A stretch of 64,000 nt of DNA, from assembly GCF_013149785.1 (NCBI RefSeq), contig NZ_JABEZU010000001.1:1302001-1366000 (forward strand). Reading direction: 5' to 3'. The notes beneath the pieces were generated by a model, which saw only the letters and a program-made list of their open reading frames with translations, was not told the DNA's origin and did no database searches. The stretch is from Isoptericola halotolerans. GTDB taxonomy: Bacteria > Actinomycetota > Actinomycetes > Actinomycetales > Cellulomonadaceae. A program made the translations under genes and the position numbers. Numbering within the stretch: position 1 is the first letter of the stretch; every line of letters begins with the position of its first letter. Below are positions 47,425-57,019 of this stretch, in pieces.

Positions 47425-49995
47425 TCAGGCCGCGTCGACGGCCTGCGCGGCCAGCGCCCTCTCGGTGCCGGCCAGCGCCTCGATCACCATGCGCCGCAGC
47501 GCGGCCGGGGCGTCGGAGTGCGTCTCGAGCCAGCCCCGCACCACGTCCCGCAGGCGCGTCGATGCCAGGGGAGCCGGGTAGAGCCCCTCGATGAGCTCCT
47601 CGGCGATGTGGTAGCTGCGCGTCTGCCAGATCGGCAGCAACGAGTCCACGTACCGCTGGGCGAAGGGCACGAGCACGGCCGGGTCGGTGACCTGGACGAA
47701 CCCGGCGGCGGTGGCCCGGATGATCGCGTTGGGGGCGTCGGCGTCGTCCACGACGGAGGCGAACGCACGCTCCTTGCCCTCGATCGTCGGGGTGGCCGCG
47801 CGGGCACGGGCTGCGGCCTGGCGACCCGAGGCGGTGTCGTCGGCGGACAGGGCGGCGTCGATCTCGGTGTCGCCGGCGACGCCGAGCTGGACCAGACCCT
47901 GCAACAGCTCCCAGCGCAGGTCGGTGTCGACGGCGAGGCCGTCGAGGACGACCGACCCGTCGAGCAGGCCGCTCAGCGGGGTCGCGTGCGCGTCGGTCGA
48001 GGACATCGCCGCGAAGTACTTGACGAGCTGCAGCTGCAGGTCGGAGCCGGCGGAGGCCTCCTGGGCCAGCGACCAGAGCGTGTCACCGACACGCTCGAGG
48101 GTCGCCGCCCGGCGTGCGGGCGCCACGTAGGAGCGTGCGGCCAGGCCGAGCTGGGCGAGCGTGGTGCGGACCGTCGTCGACTCCGTCTCGGCCGCGATGT
48201 TGCCCAGGACCAGGTCGACGTAGGACGAGGCCGGGGTCTCGCCGTCGCGCACCGCGTCCCACACCGAGCCCCAGACGAGGGAGCGGGCCAGCGGGTCGCT
48301 GATGCGCGAGAGGTTCTCGACGGCGAAGGTCAAGGAGGTCTTGTCGAGACGCACCTTGGCGTAGGCCAGGTCGTCGTCGTTGACGAGGACGAGGTCCGGA
48401 CGGGACAGCCCGACGAGGTCGGGCACGGCGGTCCGTTCGCCGTCGACGTCGACCTGCACCGACCGCGTGCGCACCACGGCGCCGGACTCGTCGAGGTCGT
48501 AGAACCCGATGCCGAGCCGGTGCGGGCGGATCGTCGGGTGGTCGGCCGGGGCCGTCTGCTCGATGTGGAACGCGGTGATCCGGCGGTGGTCGTCCAGCTC
48601 GATCGCGGGCCGCAACGTGTTGACGCCGGCGGTCTCCAGCCAGATCTGCGACCAGGCGGTCAGGTCCCGTCCGCTGGTGGCCTCCAGCTCCACGAGCAGG
48701 TCCGGCAGCTCGGTGTTGCCCCACGCGTGCTTGCGGAAGTAGGCCGACACCCCGCCGATGAACTCCTCGCGTCCCACCCATGCGACGAGCTGCTTGAGCA
48801 CCGAGGCGCCCTTGGCGTAGGTGATGCCGTCGAAGTTGACCTGCACGTCGTCCAGGTCGCGGATCTCGGCGACGATCGGATGTGTCGAGGGCAGCTGGTC
48901 CTGACGGTAGGCCCAGGTCTTCTCCATCGCGTTGAACGTGGTCCAGGCGGCCTCCCACTCGGTGGCCTCGGCCGTGGCGAGCGTGGACGCGTACTCGGCG
49001 AACGACTCGTTGAGCCACAGGTCGTTCCACCACTTCATGGTGACCAGGTCGCCGAACCACATGTGCGCCAGCTCGTGCAGGATCGTGACGACGCGGCGCT
49101 CCCGCACCGCGTCGGTCACCTGGGAGCGGAACACGTAGGACTCGGTGAAGGTGACGCAGCCGGGGTTCTCCATCGCGCCCATGTTGTACTCGGGCACGAA
49201 CAGCTGGTCGTACTTGTCGAACGGGTAGGGGACCTTGAAGGTCTCCTCGTAGAAGGCGAAGCCCTGGCGCGTGGTGGCCATGATCGCGTCGGCGTCGAGG
49301 TGCTCGGACAACGACGAGCGGCAGAACACGCCCAACGGGATCACGCGGCCGTCGGACGACGTGACCTCGCCGCGCTCGACGGCGTACGGCCCGGCGACCA
49401 GCGCCGCGAGGTACGTGGAGATGCGGGGCGTCGGCCCGAACTCCCACCGCGCCGCCTCCACGCCGGGCTCGCTGGCGTGCTCGGCCGAGGTGGGTTCCGG
49501 CGTCGGCTGGTTCGAGACGACCTCCCAGGCGGCCGGCGCCGTCACCGTCAGCTGGAACGGCGCCTTGAGGTCGGGCTGCTCGAAGGTCGCGAAGACGCGC
49601 CGGGCGTCGGGGACCTCGAACTGCGTGTAGAGGTAGACCTCACCGTCGACGGGGTCGACGAACCGGTGCAGGCCCTCGCCGGTGTTCATGTACGCGCAGT
49701 CGGCGACGACGCGGACCTCGTTCTCGGCGTCGAGGTCGTCCAGCGTGATGCGCGAGCCGGCGTACACCTGCGCGACGTCGAGCGTGCGTCCGTTGAGCGT
49801 CACCTCCCGCAGGTGCGGGGCCACCAGGTCCAGGAACGTGCTGGCCCCCGCCTTGGCGGAGAACCGGACGGTCGTGGTGGACGCGAACGTCTCAGGACCG
49901 GTGGTCACGTCGAGCTCGACGTGGTAGGACTCGACGGTGGTGACGACCTCGGCGCGCTCGATCGCTTCGACGCGGGTCAGGTTCTCTCCGGGCAC
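47425..49995 (-). CDS. pepN: Aminopeptidase N (M1 family)
   Basis: An 856-residue zinc aminopeptidase. EYNMGAMENPGCVTF holds the GAMEN exopeptidase motif; TILHELAHMWFGDLVTMKWWNDLWLNESFAEY holds HExxH (His307, Glu308, His311) and the third zinc ligand Glu330. An N-terminal beta saddle and a long helical C-terminal domain complete the M1 architecture; there is no signal peptide. It trims N-terminal residues from peptides in the cytoplasm. The GTG at 49995 follows AGGAG. The reading frame upstream of it is non-coding. Confidence 0.94.
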   Translation of the reverse strand: MPGENLTRVEAIERAEVVTTVESYHVELDVTTGPETFASTTTVRFSAKAGASTFLDLVAPHLREVTLNGRTLDVAQVYAGSRITLDDLDAENEVRVVADCAYMNTGEGLHRFVDPVDGEVYLYTQFEVPDARRVFATFEQPDLKAPFQLTVTAPAAWEVVSNQPTPEPTSAEHASEPGVEAARWEFGPTPRISTYLAALVAGPYAVERGEVTSSDGRVIPLGVFCRSSLSEHLDADAIMATTRQGFAFYEETFKVPYPFDKYDQLFVPEYNMGAMENPGCVTFTESYVFRSQVTDAVRERRVVTILHELAHMWFGDLVTMKWWNDLWLNESFAEYASTLATAEATEWEAAWTTFNAMEKTWAYRQDQLPSTHPIVAEIRDLDDVQVNFDGITYAKGASVLKQLVAWVGREEFIGGVSAYFRKHAWGNTELPDLLVELEATSGRDLTAWSQIWLETAGVNTLRPAIELDDHRRITAFHIEQTAPADHPTIRPHRLGIGFYDLDESGAVVRTRSVQVDVDGERTAVPDLVGLSRPDLVLVNDDDLAYAKVRLDKTSLTFAVENLSRISDPLARSLVWGSVWDAVRDGETPASSYVDLVLGNIAAETESTTVRTTLAQLGLAARSYVAPARRAATLERVGDTLWSLAQEASAGSDLQLQLVKYFAAMSSTDAHATPLSGLLDGSVVLDGLAVDTDLRWELLQGLVQLGVAGDTEIDAALSADDTASGRQAAARARAATPTIEGKERAFASVVDDADAPNAIIRATAAGFVQVTDPAVLVPFAQRYVDSLLPIWQTRSYHIAEELIEGLYPAPLASTRLRDVVRGWLETHSDAPAALRRMVIEALAGTERALAAQAVDAA

Positions 49996-50234
49996 GGGTG
50001 CTCCTGGGGACGGTGACAGGTGGCGACGACCACGAGGTCGTCGCGGTCGCGTGCGACGATCATGCCACCTCGGCCCCGTCCGGGAGAACGGATTCTCGGC
50101 TGTGCGGCCCGGTTTCATCGGGCCGGCGCGGTGCCCCGGGTTCGACCTGTGTCACCCGGTCATGACATCCTGCGCTGTGCGCACCAGCGCGTCGGCCGGT
50201 CGTCACCGGCTGCCCGCCCCGGGAGGGAGCCCTG

Positions 50235-51266
50235 ATGTCCGGCACCGTGCCGCCGCCCCCGCCGCCCGGTCCTGCCCCGCAGGGCCCGGGCGCCGATGCC
50301 GTGCGTCCGTCCCTGCAGGGAACGGGTCGGCCACCCGCCATGCCGCCGTCGATCAGCCCCGGCCAGGCACCGAGGCCGGGTCACCTGCCCGTGCCACCGG
50401 CGCCTGCCTCGGGCTCGCCTGCCTCGGGCTCGCCGGCTCCGGCGCCCGCGCAGGCACCTGAGCCTTCCCAGCCGAGGTACTCCGCGCCGGTGCGGCAGCC
50501 CGCCTACCAGCCTGCCGCCTACGAGCAGCCCTACCAGCAGAACACCTACCAGCAGCCCGCACCGGAACCGCAGGGACAGCCGCCGCAGTCCCAGCAGTAC
50601 GGCTACACGCCCCAGCAGTACGCCTACCAGCAGGCGCCGGCCAGCCCTCCGACGGGAACTGCCCAGAACCCGGCCTCGCCGGGCACGCGCCGTGGCCGGC
50701 GGCTGAGCCCGGGCATGATCGCCTTCATCGCCGTCGACGCGATCCTCCTCGTGGTGGCGATCGTCTTCGCGGTGAACGTGCTCAGCGGGTCGGGGGCCTC
50801 GCCGGTGGACGCGGGGGACGAGCCCGACGTGGTCGCGAGCCAGGACGCCGCCGACGACGAGGACGGCGACGGCGGCGCTGACGACGAGGCCGCGCAGGGC
50901 ACCGACCCCGGAGCCTCGATGGCGGAGTTCGCCTCGCCGTCGCGCAACATCTCCTGCGAGATCTTCGAGAACCAGGTCACGTGCAAGATCGCCGAGCTGA
51001 ACCAGCAGCCTGCACCGGTGGAGGGCTGCGACGGGATGACGGGCTACGTCGTGACGCTCGACAGGGAGGGCACGGTGGCGCTGCCGTGCGTCCCCACGGG
51101 AGAGAAGCCCTCGACCGCCGGCGGCGGCCTCGACGCGCTCTCGTACGGCGAGACGGCCACGGGCGGCGACTTCACGTGCACCTCCCAGGAGGACGGGATG
51201 TACTGCCAGCACGACCCGAGCGGCCAGGGCTTCTCGCTCGCGAGGGCGGGCGTCGGGACCTACTGA
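50235..51266 (+). CDS. Membrane protein with Pro/Gln-rich cytoplasmic tail and DUF6636-like ectodomain
   Basis: A 343-residue single-pass protein. Residues 1-150 are Pro-, Ala-, Tyr- and Gln-rich and disordered, with repeated QPAYQ/PYQQ-like pieces. A helix at about 163-182 (IAFIAVDAILLVVAIVFAVNVL) crosses the membrane, then an acidic stretch. The outer part starts EFASPSRNISCEIFENQVTCKIAE and has six cysteines (CEI, TCK, EGC, LPC, FTC, MYC), matching DUF6636-like mycobacterial/actinobacterial ectodomains with 'SPSGNIxC'. Function unknown. The ATG follows GGAGGG. It ends convergent with the PH-domain gene, overlapping by seven bases. Confidence 0.75.
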   Translation: MSGTVPPPPPPGPAPQGPGADAVRPSLQGTGRPPAMPPSISPGQAPRPGHLPVPPAPASGSPASGSPAPAPAQAPEPSQPRYSAPVRQPAYQPAAYEQPYQQNTYQQPAPEPQGQPPQSQQYGYTPQQYAYQQAPASPPTGTAQNPASPGTRRGRRLSPGMIAFIAVDAILLVVAIVFAVNVLSGSGASPVDAGDEPDVVASQDAADDEDGDGGADDEAAQGTDPGASMAEFASPSRNISCEIFENQVTCKIAELNQQPAPVEGCDGMTGYVVTLDREGTVALPCVPTGEKPSTAGGGLDALSYGETATGGDFTCTSQEDGMYCQHDPSGQGFSLARAGVGTY

Positions 51267-52933
51267 GGCGTTGGTCGGTCGGCCGAGGCGTCCTGCGGCG
51301 GGTCGTGCGGCTCGAGGAACGGTTCGAGCAGCCCCGGTGCCGCCTCGAGGGCGAAGGCCAGCGACTCCTCGACCGCGACGTCCGGCGCTTCGTACACGCC
51401 CCACCCCGCGGCAGTCATCGCCGAGACGGTGCGGAGCCCGAGGCGGCGCTGCAGGATCGACTCGCGCAAGGCGATCGTGCTGACCGCGTCACGCCGCAGC
51501 ACCGTCGTCGCCCGGCTCATCAGTCCGGACCGGACCACGAGATGGTCCCCGACGATCGTGTGCCCGAGCGCGCGGTACGCCACCACCGCCGACGCGAGCG
51601 CGACCACCCAGGACGCCGCACCCCACCACAGCGCCGTCACCGGGACGGCGCCGTTCGAGGCGAGCCACCCCGACGTCCCCGTCACGGCGGCGCCGACGAC
51701 CGTGGCCCACCACAGACGGCGACGCAGAGCGGCCGGCGGGTGCGGCGCCAGCCGTCGCGAGAACGGGCCGGGCGACATCTCGAGGACCTCTCCGACGACT
51801 CTCCGCGCGACCGGGAGGGGACCGCGGGGCAGGATCGACGTCGACCCCGACCAGATGGACAGCCCCGTGGTGATCACCTCGGTGTCGGCGACCCCCAGCC
51901 ATCGCCAGAGCACCGGTTCCGAGACGTGGGCACCGCGGATCCGGCGTTCGTCGCGGTTGACCTCGCGCGTCGTCAGGAGACCCTGGCGAGTCCGCAGCTG
52001 CGTGGAGTCGTCTCCCGGGACCCGGGCGAGCTCGAAGCGCCAGTGCGTGCTGAAGTACCCCGCGGCCCGTGCCACGGTGCCGACCGCCAGCACGGCGCCC
52101 AGCGTCATGCCGATCGTGACGGGCCAGCCGACCTCCCCTGGGGAGAGGTTCCGCTGGATCCACGTCCCGGGGTCGAGGCCGAACATCGCGACGAGCCAGT
52201 AAGCGCCCCACAACAGACCGGCGGCGGCGACCACGGACCAGACACCGACGACGTTGTAGACGACCCACGACGGCCGGAACCGTGCGATGACCTGCTCGGT
52301 CGATCGATCCGCAGGCCCGGCGAACCCGGTGGGTCCCTCGGACCCGGCCGTGCGGGTCGGGGGAGCGGTTCGCGCACCCGGTGGCGCCGCCTCGCCCGAG
52401 AGCAGCGTCCGGCGAAGCGCCGCGGCGTCGTCTCGGTGCAGTGCGTCCAGGGACAGCGCGGACTCTCCGGCGGAAAACTGCTGCCCGGCGCCGATCAGGA
52501 CGACCCGCAGCCCGGCGAGGCGGTGACGCAGCCTGGCCGTCACGTCGATGCTACGGATCCGGTCGCGCCGCACCGAGCGGTAGCGCCGGACGACGATGCC
52601 GGTGCGGCGCTCGACGTGCTCGTCGGTCACCCGGTAGCGCGTGAAGGCCCACCGCAGGGCATCGCGGGCGGCACCGATCACACCCAGGACGGCGACGAGG
52701 ACGAAGGGCCACATCGCACCCCAGGTCGGGTCGACGCCGACCACCCAGGTCGCGACGGCCGCAGGTGTCAGCGACAGCAGGGACTGTGCGACGTCGACCC
52801 AGATCACCCTCGCGTCCAGGCGCAACCACGGCGCGGTGTCCGGGGTCACCGGCACCTCGCGCTCGAGGACGTTCCCGTCGGCCGCCTGGGCGTCGGCGCC
52901 CGGTTCGACCTCGGCACCCTGCTGCGGCGTCAC
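51260..52933 (-). CDS. Membrane protein with multiple bacterial PH domains (YdbT-like)
   Basis: A 557-residue protein with about six membrane helices arranged as pairs, each followed by a bPH2 domain: WAFTRYRVTDEHVERRTGIVVRRYRSVRRDRIRSIDV, then RWRFELARVPGDDSTQLRTRQGLLTTREVNRDERRIRG, and later YRALGHTIVGDHLVVRSGLMSRATTVLRRDAVSTI. This is the YdbT type, which Gram-positive bacteria encode next to a single-domain YdbS partner; the pair has been linked to peptide or bacteriocin resistance in Bacillus. The GTG at 52933 overlaps the stop of the partner gene (GTGA). Confidence 0.85.
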   Translation of the reverse strand: MTPQQGAEVEPGADAQAADGNVLEREVPVTPDTAPWLRLDARVIWVDVAQSLLSLTPAAVATWVVGVDPTWGAMWPFVLVAVLGVIGAARDALRWAFTRYRVTDEHVERRTGIVVRRYRSVRRDRIRSIDVTARLRHRLAGLRVVLIGAGQQFSAGESALSLDALHRDDAAALRRTLLSGEAAPPGARTAPPTRTAGSEGPTGFAGPADRSTEQVIARFRPSWVVYNVVGVWSVVAAAGLLWGAYWLVAMFGLDPGTWIQRNLSPGEVGWPVTIGMTLGAVLAVGTVARAAGYFSTHWRFELARVPGDDSTQLRTRQGLLTTREVNRDERRIRGAHVSEPVLWRWLGVADTEVITTGLSIWSGSTSILPRGPLPVARRVVGEVLEMSPGPFSRRLAPHPPAALRRRLWWATVVGAAVTGTSGWLASNGAVPVTALWWGAASWVVALASAVVAYRALGHTIVGDHLVVRSGLMSRATTVLRRDAVSTIALRESILQRRLGLRTVSAMTAAGWGVYEAPDVAVEESLAFALEAAPGLLEPFLEPHDPPQDASADRPTPQ

Positions 52934-53415
52934 GTGGCGTCCCCGGGGACCTGCTCCACGACGAGCGTCAGGCGTTCGGCGACCTGCTCGGCCACGTCCT
53001 TGTCCAGCCCGACGATGTTGATCGCGCCGCTCGAGGAGGCCGTCGTGACGCGCAGGGTGGCGAGGCCCAGGAGCTGCTCGAGAGGCCCCCGCACGGCGTC
53101 GACGGTCTGGACGCGGGACAGCGGTGCGACCCGCCACTCCCGCACCACCCAGCCGGTGAGCCCGTAGACCGCCTCGTCCGTGGTCTCCCAGCGGTGCACG
53201 GCGTACCGCCACCGCGGTTCGACGAGCGCCCGGGCCGCCGTCCAGGCGGCGACCAGCACGATCGGTGCGACGAGCCACCCCCGCGCCGGCTCCCACAGCC
53301 AGGCGACCAGCAGGAGGACGACGAGGACCAGACCGGCAGAGCACAGGCCCCGCAGGGTCCACCAGCGCACTGCTCGTGGGTCGACGCGGTGCACGGGAGA
53401 GCGGAGGTTCGGCAT
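52930..53415 (-). CDS. Small membrane protein with one bacterial PH domain (YdbS-like)
   Basis: A 161-residue protein with two membrane helices (about residues 20-42 and 46-66) followed by one bPH2 domain: WRYAVHRWETTDEAVYGLTGWVVREWRVAPLSRVQTVDAVRGPLEQLLGLATLRVTTA. The last strand-helix segment (GAINIVGLDKDVAEQVAERL) is typical. The ATG at 53415 opens the two-gene YdbS-YdbT operon. A hairpin ends the upstream M13 peptidase gene. Confidence 0.87.
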   Translation of the reverse strand: MPNLRSPVHRVDPRAVRWWTLRGLCSAGLVLVVLLLVAWLWEPARGWLVAPIVLVAAWTAARALVEPRWRYAVHRWETTDEAVYGLTGWVVREWRVAPLSRVQTVDAVRGPLEQLLGLATLRVTTASSSGAINIVGLDKDVAEQVAERLTLVVEQVPGDAT

Positions 53416-53424
53416 GCGCCCAGC

Positions 53425-53457
53425 CTGGCACTCCCGTGCGCCCCACGGGAGTGCCAG
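53425..53457 (-). terminator. Hairpin terminator of the M13 peptidase gene
   Basis: Arms CTGGCACTCCCGTG and its complement (53425-53438, 53444-53457) form a perfect 14-bp stem with a five-base loop, 17 bases after the peptidase stop on the minus strand. Confidence 0.8.
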
Positions 53458-53474
53458 ACGTCATGGTCTGCCTG

Positions 53475-55487
53475 CTACCAGATGCGCACCCGCTGGTCGG
53501 CGGGCAGGTGCAGAGCGTCCGACGGCGCGACGTCGTACGCCTCGTAGTACTCGTCGACGTTGCGCACGACGCCGTTGCACCGGAACTCGTTGGGCGAGTG
53601 CGGGTCGGTGGCGAGCCGCCGCACGACCTCCTCGTCGCGGCCCTTGGCCTGCCAGACCTGTGCCCAGCCGAGGAACACCCGCTGCAGGCCGGTCAGGCCG
53701 TCGATCACCGGAGCGTCGTCGAGGGACCCGCCGAGCGCGATCCGGTAGGCCTTGATCGCGATCGACAGCCCGCCGAGGTCGCCGATGTTCTCGCCGATCG
53801 TCAGCGCACCGTTGACGAACGCGTCGTCACCGGTGAGCTGCGCGGGTCGGTACGCGCCGTACTGCTCGACGAGGGCCTTGGTGCGCTGCTCGAACTCGCC
53901 CCGGTCGTGCTCCGTCCACCAGTCCTCGAGGCGTCCGTCGCCGTCGTACTTCGACCCCTGGTCGTCGAAACCGTGCCCGATCTCGTGACCGATGACCGCT
54001 CCGATGCCGCCGAAGTTCACCGCGTCCTCGGCGTCCGGGTCGAAGAAGGGCGGCTGCAGGATCGCCGCAGGGAAGACGATCTCGTTCATCCCCGGGTTGT
54101 AGTAGGCGTTCACCGTCTGGGGGGTCATGAACCACTCGTCGCGGTCCAGGGGGCGGCCGATCTTCCCGAGCTCGTAGTCCTGCTCGAAGGCGTGCGCACG
54201 CCGCACGTTGCCGACCAGGTCGTCCGCGGTGATCTCGAGCCCGGAGTAGTCGCGCCACCGCACGGGGTAGCCCACCTTCGGAGTGAACTTCCCGAGCTTG
54301 GTCAGGGCGCGCTGCTTGGTCTCGTCGGTCATCCAGTCGAGGCCCTGGATCGACTCGCGGTAGGCGGCGACCAGGAACGAGACGAGCTCGTCCATGCGTT
54401 CCTTGTGGCTCGGCGGGAAGTGGCGGGCCACGTACTCCTGGCCCACCGCCTCGCCGAGCGCCCCCTGCACCACGGTGACGGCACGCTTCCAGCGCTCGCG
54501 CACCTCCTGCGCCCCGGAGAGCGTGCGGCCGTAGAAGTCGAAGTTCGCCTCGACGACGGCGTCGGTCAGGTACGGCGCACGGGCGGTGATCAGGTGGTAG
54601 GCGGCCCACAGCTTCCAGTCGTCGAGGTCGGCCGAGGCCCACAGCCCGGCGAACCCGGTGGCGAACGACGGCTCGCGCACGACCAGGGAGTCCAGCGACC
54701 CGGCCGGTGCGCCCAGCGCCTCGGCCCAGCCCGCCCAGTCGAAGCCCGGCGCCGAGGCGACCAGGTCGGCGAACGTCGTCGGGTTGTAGGTCTCGGTCGC
54801 GTCGCGGTCGCGGACCACGTCCCAGTGGTGCCCGGCGAGCTCGGTCTCCAGCGCGACGACACGCTCTGCCGCGTCCTGCGCCGTCGTGCCCCAGGTGTCC
54901 TGCCCGACGCCGGCGAGAGCCAGCATGCGGGCGACGTGCGGGACGTACCTGGCCCGGATCGGCGCGTACTGGTCCTCGCGGTAGTACGCCTCGTCGGGCA
55001 GGCCGATGCCGGCCTGCGCGAGGTAGGTCACGTACGTCTCGGGGTCCTTCGCGTCGTTGTCGACGTAGAAGGCCACCGCACCACCACCGCCGGTGCGCTG
55101 CAGCGTTCCGAGGACGCGGGCGAGCGACGCCCGGTCGGCGGCGGTGCTGATCGCGTCGAGCTCCGGCTGCACGGGGTCGGTGCCGAGACCTGCGATGCGC
55201 TCGGTGTCCATGAAGCTCGCGTACAGCGCGCCGACCTGAGCCTGCGCGCCCGTCGCCTCCCCGCGCCGGGCGGCGGCCCCGGCGTCGGTGATGATCTCCC
55301 GGACCTGCTCCTCGGCGGCGTCGTGCAGGGCACGGAACGCGCCGTCCATGGACCGGTCCGCCGGGATCTCGTACGAGTCGAGCCAGCGGCCGTTGACATG
55401 GCGGAACAGGTCGTCCTGGGGGCGGACGGCCCCGTCGAGGGCGGATGTGTCGATACCGGACCGCAGCCCGGTCGCGTCGGTCGTCAT
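53475..55487 (-). CDS. pepO: M13 family (neprilysin-like) zinc endopeptidase
   Basis: A 670-residue cytosolic peptidase without signal sequence. VIGHEIGHGFDDQGSKYDGDG has the HExxH zinc site (His501, Glu502, His505), TIGENIGDLGGLSIA the third ligand Glu, and NAYYNPGMNEIVFPAAILQPPFF the substrate-binding stretch ahead of it. The C-terminus ends RVRIW, close to the CxxW end of the family. It cuts small peptides. The ATG at 55487 starts MTTDATGLRSGID. It is divergent from rpiB. Confidence 0.94.
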   Translation of the reverse strand: MTTDATGLRSGIDTSALDGAVRPQDDLFRHVNGRWLDSYEIPADRSMDGAFRALHDAAEEQVREIITDAGAAARRGEATGAQAQVGALYASFMDTERIAGLGTDPVQPELDAISTAADRASLARVLGTLQRTGGGGAVAFYVDNDAKDPETYVTYLAQAGIGLPDEAYYREDQYAPIRARYVPHVARMLALAGVGQDTWGTTAQDAAERVVALETELAGHHWDVVRDRDATETYNPTTFADLVASAPGFDWAGWAEALGAPAGSLDSLVVREPSFATGFAGLWASADLDDWKLWAAYHLITARAPYLTDAVVEANFDFYGRTLSGAQEVRERWKRAVTVVQGALGEAVGQEYVARHFPPSHKERMDELVSFLVAAYRESIQGLDWMTDETKQRALTKLGKFTPKVGYPVRWRDYSGLEITADDLVGNVRRAHAFEQDYELGKIGRPLDRDEWFMTPQTVNAYYNPGMNEIVFPAAILQPPFFDPDAEDAVNFGGIGAVIGHEIGHGFDDQGSKYDGDGRLEDWWTEHDRGEFEQRTKALVEQYGAYRPAQLTGDDAFVNGALTIGENIGDLGGLSIAIKAYRIALGGSLDDAPVIDGLTGLQRVFLGWAQVWQAKGRDEEVVRRLATDPHSPNEFRCNGVVRNVDEYYEAYDVAPSDALHLPADQRVRIW

Positions 55488-55566
55488 GGCGCCACACTAC
55501 GCACTGGTACGGGTCCCCGGTGAGACGCGGTGACATCACGCTGACCGCGTGGGGGAGAATGTGCCC

Positions 55567-56025
55567 ATGCGTCTGCACATCGCCGCCGATCATGCCGGAT
55601 ACGAGCTCAAGTCCCACCTCGTGGAGCACCTGCGAGCCGCCGGGCACGAGGTCGTCGACCACGGAGCCCACGACTACGACGCGCAGGACGACTACCCGTC
55701 GTTCTGCTTCGCGGCCGGTGAGGCCGTCGTCGCCGAGCCCGGTTCGCTGGGCATCGTCATCGGCGGGTCCGGCAACGGCGAGCAGATCGCCGCGAACAAG
55801 GTGACCGGCGTGCGCGCGGTGCTCGCCTGGTCGCTGGAGACGGCACGGCTCGGACGCCAGCACAACGACGCGAACGTCATCGCCGTGGGTGGGCGCATGC
55901 ACTCCTCGGAGGAGGCCACCGCCCTGGTCGAGGCGTTCGTCGCCGAGCCGTTCTCCGGGGACGCCCGCCACCAGCGCCGCATCGACCAGCTCGCGGCCTA
56001 CGAGGCGTCGCGACCCTCCGCCTGA
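55567..56025 (+). CDS. rpiB: Ribose-5-phosphate isomerase B, mycobacterial-type active site
   Basis: A 152-residue RpiB/LacAB protein: AADHAGYELKSHL at the start and IVIGGSGNGEQIAANKVTGVRAVLAW in the core. The catalytic Cys of E. coli RpiB is not present (GGSGNGEQ in place of GTGIG), as in Mycobacterium RpiB, where a Glu of this loop serves as base. It interconverts ribose-5-P and ribulose-5-P. The ATG at 55567 is six bases after GAGAAT, a leaderless arrangement; a GTG at 55561 is the alternative. The glycosylase gene starts one base after its stop. Confidence 0.93.
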   Translation: MRLHIAADHAGYELKSHLVEHLRAAGHEVVDHGAHDYDAQDDYPSFCFAAGEAVVAEPGSLGIVIGGSGNGEQIAANKVTGVRAVLAWSLETARLGRQHNDANVIAVGGRMHSSEEATALVEAFVAEPFSGDARHQRRIDQLAAYEASRPSA

Positions 56026-56026
56026 G

Positions 56027-57019
56027 GTGCCCGAGGGGCACACCGTCCACCGGCTCGCCCGGACCCTGACCGAGCTGTTCAGCGGTGAGCGGGTCCGGGT
56101 GAGCAGCCCGCAGGGGCGGTTCGCCGCCGGGGCCGCGGTGCTCGACGGCGCCATGCTGGTGACCGCCGAGGCGTGGGGCAAACAGCTCTTCGTCGGCTTC
56201 ACGGCCGGCGACCCGCTGGGCAGCGAGTCGCGGTGGTTGCGCGTGCACCTGGGCCTGTACGGCGCCTGGACCTTCGCCGGCGACGGCAGCGCCGACGTCG
56301 TGCACGCGATCGGGGCGCCGCGCCGGCGCATCGGAGAGCGCGACTCGTCGCCGCCGGCCTCGGACGGGCCGTCGTCCGGACCCTGGGTGCCGGCCGCCCC
56401 ACGCGGGGCGGTGCGTCTGCGTCTCCTCGCAGCGCACGCGGTCGCCGACCTCACCGGGCCCACCGCCTGCGAGGTGCTCACCCCGCAGGAGAAGGCCGCG
56501 GTCGAGGCCCGGCTCGGCCCCGACCCGATCCGGCCCGACGGCGGACGCCGTTCCCAGGACGCCGCGCGCGACGCCTTCGTGTCGCGGGTGCGGCGCTCGC
56601 GGGTCACCGTCGGCCAGCAGCTCATGGACCAGGCGGTGATCGCGGGCGTCGGCAACATCTACCGCGCCGAAGCCCTCTTCCGCGCCAGGGTGGACCCCCT
56701 GCGCCCGGGGCGCGAGGTGCCCGCCGACGCCCTCGCCGGGACGTGGGACGACCTTGTCGTGCTCATGCGCGACGGCGCCACGACCGGCCGGATCGTCACC
56801 ACCCGGCCGGAGCACCGCGGTGGCGGCGCTCCGACGCACGGCGAAGGTCGCCGTCGGACCCGGCAGAACACCGACGGTGACCCCGCTGCCGTGCCTGCCG
56901 ACGAGGCGTTCTACGTCTACCACCGCGACGGGTCGCCGTGCCGGGTCTGCGGCGCCCCCGTGCTGCTCGAGGGGCTGGCGGGCCGCAACCTGTTCTGGTG
57001 CGGCACCTGCCAGGTCTAG
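56027..57019 (+). CDS. Fpg/Nei-family DNA glycosylase (Nei2-like)
   Basis: A 330-residue bifunctional glycosylase/AP lyase. The mature N-terminus PEGHTVHRLA supplies catalytic Pro and Glu. MDQAVIAGVGNIYRAEALFRARVDPLRPGREV is the helix-two-turn-helix, and a C-terminal zinc finger is seen in CRVCGAPVLLEGLAGRNLFWCGTCQ. It excises oxidised pyrimidines or related lesions. A Ser/Pro insertion (about residues 107-122) interrupts the beta-sandwich. The GTG at 56027 starts one base after rpiB. The TAG stop overlaps the Eis-like gene's stop in CTAG. Confidence 0.93.
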   Translation: MPEGHTVHRLARTLTELFSGERVRVSSPQGRFAAGAAVLDGAMLVTAEAWGKQLFVGFTAGDPLGSESRWLRVHLGLYGAWTFAGDGSADVVHAIGAPRRRIGERDSSPPASDGPSSGPWVPAAPRGAVRLRLLAAHAVADLTGPTACEVLTPQEKAAVEARLGPDPIRPDGGRRSQDAARDAFVSRVRRSRVTVGQQLMDQAVIAGVGNIYRAEALFRARVDPLRPGREVPADALAGTWDDLVVLMRDGATTGRIVTTRPEHRGGGAPTHGEGRRRTRQNTDGDPAAVPADEAFYVYHRDGSPCRVCGAPVLLEGLAGRNLFWCGTCQV